Shown: in pieces, positions 59,784-64,000 of the stretch
How the letters are laid out: each line of letters opens with the position of its first letter
How positions within the stretch are numbered: position 1 is the first letter of the stretch
Assembly: GCA_900314855.1 (NCBI GenBank)
Contig: OMWZ01000005.1
Coordinates: 61,377-125,376 of the forward strand
Origin: an uncultured Selenomonadales bacterium
Lineage (GTDB): Bacteria; Bacillota; Negativicutes; Acidaminococcales; Acidaminococcaceae
Direction of reading: 5' to 3'
DNA length: 64,000 bases
The notes under the pieces: generated by a model
Seen by the model: the letters and a program-made list of their open reading frames with translations, nothing else
Databases searched by the model: none
Told to the model about the DNA's origin: nothing
Translations under genes and position numbers: made by a program

Positions 59784-61062
59784 TGTATTGCTTTTCTCGT
59801 CCATCATGATGCTGGTACTCCTGTTTCTGAAGGTACCTGTCTTTGTCGCGGTTTTAGGGGGATCGCTTGTTTATTTCATCATGAACCCTGATATCAACTC
59901 CGTGATTTTCGCCCAGCAGATGATTTTGGGAACGGAAAAAATCTCCCTGCTGGCGATTCCGTTCTTCGTCTGTGCCGGTATCGTCATGAACTATACAGGC
60001 GTCACGAAGCGCATCATGGACTTTTGTGAAGTCGTCACCAGTCATCTGCCGGGCGGATTGGCTCAGGTGAATGTCATGCTGTCTACGGTCATGGGCGGTC
60101 TGTCTGGATCCAATCTGGCTGATGCGGCCATGGAAGCCAAGATGCTGATTCCCGCTATGACTAAAAAACATTTTTCTCTGCCGTTTTCGTCCGTCGTTAC
60201 GGCAGCTTCGTCCATGATTACGCCGTTGATTCCGCCAGGTATCGCCATGATCCTTTACGGATGCATTGCCAACGTATCCATTGGCAAGCTGTTCGTGTCC
60301 GGTATTGGCGTCGGATCCCTGTTGTGCGTTTCCATGATGATCCTCGTCGGGATTATTTCCAAGAAGCGCGGTTACGGCAAATTGTCCACGGAAAAGTTGA
60401 CGAAGGAGAAGGTCGTCGGCGCCCTTCGCCCGGCCCTCCTGCCGCTGCTCCTGCCGATTATCATCATCGGAGGTATCCGTATCGGCGTCTTTACGGCGAC
60501 GGAGGCCGGCGCTATCGCGATTATCTATGCCATTTTCCTGGGGGTTGTCTATCGGGACATGAAACCGTCCGATTTGGCTCGCAGCTTGAAAGAGACCGTG
60601 TCTTCCACGTCGTCCATCATGTTGATTGTGTCTGCCGCCTCGGTGTATTCCTGGATCCTGACACGCGAGCGCATTCCCCAGCAGTTGACGGAGTGGATGC
60701 TCCAGACCATCGACAACCGGTTTGTATTCTTGATTGTGGTCAACGTTTTCCTGCTCATCGTGGGCATGTTCATTGAAGGCAATGCTTCCATGATTATCCT
60801 CGTGCCCTTGCTGGCCCCTATTGCGGCACAATACGGCATCAACGAAATCCAGTTCGCTATGATCTACATCTTCAACAATGCCATTGGCGCCTTGTCGCCT
60901 CCGATGGGTACGCTGATGTTTGTTACGTGCTCCATTTCGAAATGCCCGACGTCCCAGTTTATCCGCGAAGCCATTCCGTTTTACGTGCTGCTTCTGGTGG
61001 ACTTGCTGCTGATTACTTATTTTGAGCCTTTCACGACGTTCCTCGTAAACCTGATTTATTGA
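59776..61062 (+). CDS. dctM: TRAP transporter large permease DctM
   Basis: 428 residues with about 12 membrane helices. Family hallmarks are visible: LAIPFFVCAGIVMNYTGVTKRIMDF near residue 55, GGLSGSNLADAAMEAKMLIPAM near 110, LIPPGIAMILYGCIANVSIG near 155, and the C-terminal NNAIGALSPPMGTLMFVTCSIS near 370. With DctQ it forms the sodium-coupled importer for the ligand captured by DctP. Translationally coupled to dctQ. Confidence 0.95.
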   Translation: MSDVLLFSSIMMLVLLFLKVPVFVAVLGGSLVYFIMNPDINSVIFAQQMILGTEKISLLAIPFFVCAGIVMNYTGVTKRIMDFCEVVTSHLPGGLAQVNVMLSTVMGGLSGSNLADAAMEAKMLIPAMTKKHFSLPFSSVVTAASSMITPLIPPGIAMILYGCIANVSIGKLFVSGIGVGSLLCVSMMILVGIISKKRGYGKLSTEKLTKEKVVGALRPALLPLLLPIIIIGGIRIGVFTATEAGAIAIIYAIFLGVVYRDMKPSDLARSLKETVSSTSSIMLIVSAASVYSWILTRERIPQQLTEWMLQTIDNRFVFLIVVNVFLLIVGMFIEGNASMIILVPLLAPIAAQYGINEIQFAMIYIFNNAIGALSPPMGTLMFVTCSISKCPTSQFIREAIPFYVLLLVDLLLITYFEPFTTFLVNLIY

Positions 61063-61153
61063 TTCGACCGTCCTTTGCATCAAGACAGCGGGCCGGCGCG
61101 GCCGTTCTGCGTTCTTGGGTTCCCCTTTTATTTTTCAGGAGGTCTTCACTATT

Positions 61154-62179
61154 ATGAAAGCTATCTACATCGAAGAGCCGGGCAAAGTCGTATTCCGCGA
61201 GATTCCCAAGCCGGTCCGCAAACCGGGGGAAGCCCTGCTGAAAGTGCTGTATGGAGGCATCTGCGGCAGCGACCTGGGGTCTTACAGAGGCACGTTCGCC
61301 TATTTTGATTATCCCCGCATCCCGGGACATGAATTTTCGGCTGAAATCGTGGAAATCGATGAGAACGAACGGGGGCTTCACCAGGGCATGGTTGTGACGT
61401 GTAACCCCTATTTCAACTGCGGTCACTGCTATTCCTGCGAACGGGGCATCGTCAATGCCTGCACGAGCAACGAAACCATGGGCTGTCAACGCGACGGCGC
61501 CTTCTGCGAATACATTACCATGCCGGTGGAACGCATTTACGACGGCAAAGGCCTGCCGGCCAACCTGTTGTGCGCTATCGAGCCCTTCTGCATCAGCTGG
61601 CACGGCGTGTCCCGCGCCCATGTCAAACCGGGTGACAAGGTCCTCATCGTCGGTGCCGGCACGATTGGGGTCCTGGCGGCAATCGCGGCCAAAGCCAAGG
61701 GGGGAAAAGTCTACATTGCTGACGTGGCGCAGCCGAAACTGGACTACGCCAAGGAAAACTTCGATGTTGCCGGGACCATCCTCAACGCTTCCCCCGATGC
61801 GTTTGCCAAGGCCTGTGGCGAAATTACCGGCGGCAATGGCTTCGATGTGACCATCGAGGCAGTAGGTCTGCCGTCCACCTTCCAAAACTGCATTGACGCG
61901 GCGGCTTTTGGTGCCCATATGGTCCTGATTGGCGTCGGCAAGCAGAATCTGGACTTCAACTTCACGCTGCTCCAGAAAAAGGAGTTGAACGTTTGCGGAT
62001 CCCGCAATGCCCTGAAGAAAGACTTCCTGGAATTGATTGACCTTGTCAAGGCCGGAAACGTGCCTCTGGACAAAGTCATTACCAACGAATACGGATTCAG
62101 CGAAGCGCCGAAAGCTTTCGCCGATTTTTCCGCCCATGCGGGGGAAATGCTGAAGGTCCGCATCGACTTCAGCCGCTGA
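61154..62179 (+). CDS. Zinc-dependent medium-chain dehydrogenase, L-galactonate 5-dehydrogenase-like
   Basis: 341 residues. The catalytic zinc site is in GICGSDLGSYRG (Cys near residue 38) and IPGHEFSAEIVEID (His near 60). A structural zinc-type cluster lies in CNPYFNCGHCYSCERGIVNAC near 90. The Rossmann motif VLIVGAGTIGVLAAIAA is near 172. The sequence resembles dehydrogenases of L-galactonate, L-idonate or threonine. With UxaB and UxaA downstream, oxidation of L-galactonate to tagaturonate is the attractive reading, but a related aldonate is possible. TCAGGAGG precedes the ATG. It lies 10 nt before uxaB. Confidence 0.85.
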   Translation: MKAIYIEEPGKVVFREIPKPVRKPGEALLKVLYGGICGSDLGSYRGTFAYFDYPRIPGHEFSAEIVEIDENERGLHQGMVVTCNPYFNCGHCYSCERGIVNACTSNETMGCQRDGAFCEYITMPVERIYDGKGLPANLLCAIEPFCISWHGVSRAHVKPGDKVLIVGAGTIGVLAAIAAKAKGGKVYIADVAQPKLDYAKENFDVAGTILNASPDAFAKACGEITGGNGFDVTIEAVGLPSTFQNCIDAAAFGAHMVLIGVGKQNLDFNFTLLQKKELNVCGSRNALKKDFLELIDLVKAGNVPLDKVITNEYGFSEAPKAFADFSAHAGEMLKVRIDFSR

Positions 62180-62188
62180 GGTGGCCCA

Positions 62189-63685
62189 ATGGAACAATTA
62201 AGTTTGCGAACGCTGAAAAATCTTGGGTATAGGGGATATTTGAAGGAGAAGGCGCCCATCAAGGTACTCCAGTTCGGCGAAGGGAATTTCCTCCGTGCTT
62301 TTGTGGAAGATTTCCTGGACCAAGCCAATGAAAAGGCGAACTGGAACGGCAAGGTGGCCGTTATCCAGCCGACACCGCGGGGGCGCAAGACCGATATAAT
62401 CAATGGCCAGGACGGCCTCTATACGCTGTACCTGCGCGGCAGCGAAAAAGGAAAGAAGGTCGATGAAAAGAGAATCATTTCTTCCATCGCCTGTTGCATC
62501 AATCCCTACCGGGAGTTCGACAAGTTCCTGGAAGCGGCCTGCAGCCCCAATCTGGAATTCATTACATCCAACACAACGGAAGCGGGCATCGCTTACGACC
62601 CGGAAGCGAAAGCGACCGATACGCCGTGCCTGAGCTTTCCGGGAAAACTGACCCAGGCCCTCTATGCCCGCTACCGGAAAGGCCTGCCAGGCGTGGTTAT
62701 CCTGAGCTGTGAACTGATCGACAACAACGGGACGGAACTGCTCCGCTGTGTCAACCGGCATCTGACGGACTGGAAACTGGACGATGGGTTCCGGGCATAT
62801 GTCAATGAAAAGAATCTGTTCTGCAATACCCTTGTGGACCGCATTGTGCCGGGTAGCGTGCAGGATGCGGCGGAAGATGCGGCCATGGACGCCGCCAATG
62901 GCTATACGGACGCGCTGAAGAACGTAGGCGAATGCTTCGGCGTCTGGGTCATCGAAGGGCCGGCTTCCTTGCAGGACAGGCTGCCCTTCCATCGGGCTGG
63001 GCTGGACAAATTCGTCCAGGTCGTTCCCGATGTGGCGCCGTACAAAAAGCGCAAGGTCCGTATTCTAAACGGGGCCCATACGGGGTTTGTCCTCGGTGCC
63101 TACCTGGCAGGCCAGGACATTGTGCGCGGCTGCATGCAAAACGGGACCATCCGCGGGTTTATGGACAAGATGCTCTACGAAGAGGTAATCCCCACCCTGC
63201 CGCTGGATCGGCAGGACTTGCTGGACTTTGCCGCCGCTGTGGCAGACCGCTTCAATAATCCTTTCGTAAATCATCAGCTCTTGAGCATTTCTCTCAATTC
63301 GACGTCGAAATGGCGTGCCCGCAACCTGCCGTCCTTTAAGGACAGCCTGGCCCGAACGGGGACGCTGCCGGTCTGCCTGACCATGAGCCTGGCGGCGTAC
63401 ATCGCTTTTTACAGCAACGACATTCAGCGCCGGGACAGGGACTGCCTTGTGTGCCGGCGCGCTAAGGGAAATGAATACAAGGTCCAGGACGATGCCTGGA
63501 TTCTCGACTTCTACTTTGCCCACCGGAATGACGCTGCGGCAGATCTGGCCCACGCGGTCCTGTCCTGTCAGGATATGTGGGGTGAAGATCTGGGCGCCAT
63601 TGCCGGATTAGCGGACGCCGTGACGAAGGATTTAGCACGAATTCGTGCCGAAGGGGCGGAAAAGGCCCTTGCCGCGTGTCTCTGA
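62189..63685 (+). CDS. uxaB: Tagaturonate reductase (altronate oxidoreductase)
   Basis: 498 residues, mannitol dehydrogenase superfamily. The nucleotide-binding N terminus reads IKVLQFGEGNFLRAFVEDFLDQAN near residue 25. FITSNTTEAGIAYD near 120 and VVILSCELIDNNGTELLRCV near 170 are UxaB-typical. The catalytic Lys motif region KKRKVRILNGAHTGFVLGAYLAG is near 290, where Asn-x-x-His are the polyol dehydrogenase catalytic pair. It reduces D-tagaturonate to D-altronate with NADH. Ribosome site AGGTGG. Coupled to the upstream dehydrogenase and 10 nt before uxaA. Confidence 0.95.
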   Translation: MEQLSLRTLKNLGYRGYLKEKAPIKVLQFGEGNFLRAFVEDFLDQANEKANWNGKVAVIQPTPRGRKTDIINGQDGLYTLYLRGSEKGKKVDEKRIISSIACCINPYREFDKFLEAACSPNLEFITSNTTEAGIAYDPEAKATDTPCLSFPGKLTQALYARYRKGLPGVVILSCELIDNNGTELLRCVNRHLTDWKLDDGFRAYVNEKNLFCNTLVDRIVPGSVQDAAEDAAMDAANGYTDALKNVGECFGVWVIEGPASLQDRLPFHRAGLDKFVQVVPDVAPYKKRKVRILNGAHTGFVLGAYLAGQDIVRGCMQNGTIRGFMDKMLYEEVIPTLPLDRQDLLDFAAAVADRFNNPFVNHQLLSISLNSTSKWRARNLPSFKDSLARTGTLPVCLTMSLAAYIAFYSNDIQRRDRDCLVCRRAKGNEYKVQDDAWILDFYFAHRNDAAADLAHAVLSCQDMWGEDLGAIAGLADAVTKDLARIRAEGAEKALAACL

Positions 63686-63695
63686 GGAGTCGGTT

Positions 63696-64000
63696 ATGGA
63701 AAACGGATATATTCAAATCCACGAGGCAGACAATGTGGCCGTCGCGTTGCGCGACTGGCAGGCGGGGGAATCCGTGTCCCTCCTGACGGGATCTCTTGCT
63801 TTGCGGGATGCCGTGCCCCGGGGCCACAAATTTGCCCTGCAGGACATTGCCGCCGGGACAGACGTCGTCAAATACGGCGTGCCTATCGGCCATGCCACGC
63901 GGGATATTGCTGCCGGCGAACACGTCCATATCCACAATATGCAAACTAATCTGTCCGGGGAGGAGGAGTATACCTACCACTACCGGGAATGTGCCCTGCC
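63696..64000 (+). CDS. uxaA: Altronate dehydratase, N-terminal part (runs off the window)
   Basis: The frame is open from ATG 63696 (GAGGAGTCGG upstream) to the window end, giving 101 residues. It begins MENGYIQIHEADNVAVALRDW and contains the SAF domain of UxaA, with PRGHKFALQDIAAGTDVVKYG and the metal-binding GHATRDIAAGEHVHIHNMQTNL motif near residue 70, which are highly conserved in altronate and other sugar-acid dehydratases. The enzyme converts altronate to 2-keto-3-deoxygluconate, the KdgK substrate. The C-terminal catalytic body lies beyond base 64000. Confidence 0.93.
   Translation, partial: MENGYIQIHEADNVAVALRDWQAGESVSLLTGSLALRDAVPRGHKFALQDIAAGTDVVKYGVPIGHATRDIAAGEHVHIHNMQTNLSGEEEYTYHYRECAL

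Noticed and set aside
1..64000. CRISPR arrays, tRNA, rRNA, insertion sequences, prophage or integrase genes
   Set aside because: No regularly spaced repeats, cloverleaf-like genes, transposase or integrase motifs were seen on either strand by eye; a dedicated search could still find a divergent tRNA.

Overview
The window reads as chromosome of an anaerobic Negativicutes-type Firmicute (GC-rich, diderm), possibly an Acidaminococcaceae relative. The support is indirect: a succinate CoA-transferase/methylmalonyl-CoA mutase operon, tripartite (Tct) and TRAP carboxylate carriers, a long-form ribosome hibernation factor near secA-prfB, rubrerythrin, CsaB, and a cdaA/cdaR/glmM/glmS neighbourhood. 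No rRNA, tRNA, CRISPR array, phage or insertion sequence was seen.

Layout. 1-2857: tctC (5' end missing), tctB and tctA, with a terminator-like hairpin between tctC and tctB. 2952-13717: a PepSY protein; a minus-strand run of succinate CoA-transferase, methylmalonyl-CoA mutase catalytic subunit, MmgE/PrpD protein, YbaK deacylase and an FNR-like reductase; a divergent LysR regulator with a CaiB/BaiF protein; a hotdog thioesterase; and an HD-GYP protein. 13935-17376: a strong promoter, an unassigned structured RNA of about 225 nt, and a polar amino-acid ABC transporter with two binding lipoproteins. 17679-27531: hpf, secA and prfB, with a block of stress and detoxification genes (OhrR-like regulator, glutathione peroxidase, rubrerythrin, LysR, iron alcohol dehydrogenase, alpha/beta hydrolase) lying between hpf and secA. 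This block has visibly different arginine and threonine codon choice. 27653-34887: envelope genes (DUF5693-like protein, csaB, ftsE, ftsX, EnvC-like activator, ctpA). 35003-43360: a radical SAM protein, a stand-alone AICAR formyltransferase behind a ZTP riboswitch, a GT51 transglycosylase, and argB-argF-argG-argH. 43561-55036: cdaA, cdaR, an FAD protein, a DASS anion symporter, a LytS/LytTR two-component pair, glmM, and glmS behind a glmS ribozyme. 55208-64000: kdgK and eda diverging from a GntR regulator, a TRAP transporter, a medium-chain dehydrogenase, uxaB and the start of uxaA.

How it fits together. The left part handles di- and tricarboxylates and CoA thioesters. The right end looks like a nearly complete route for a hexuronate or aldonate: TRAP uptake, oxidation to tagaturonate, UxaB, UxaA, KdgK, Eda. 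The centre is housekeeping: protein export and termination, cell division and peptidoglycan remodelling, arginine and purine synthesis, c-di-AMP and amino-sugar supply. RNA-level control is prominent: ZTP riboswitch, glmS ribozyme, the RF2 programmed frameshift, and the unassigned structured RNA. Family assignments rest on recognised motifs; substrate specificities are inference unless stated.
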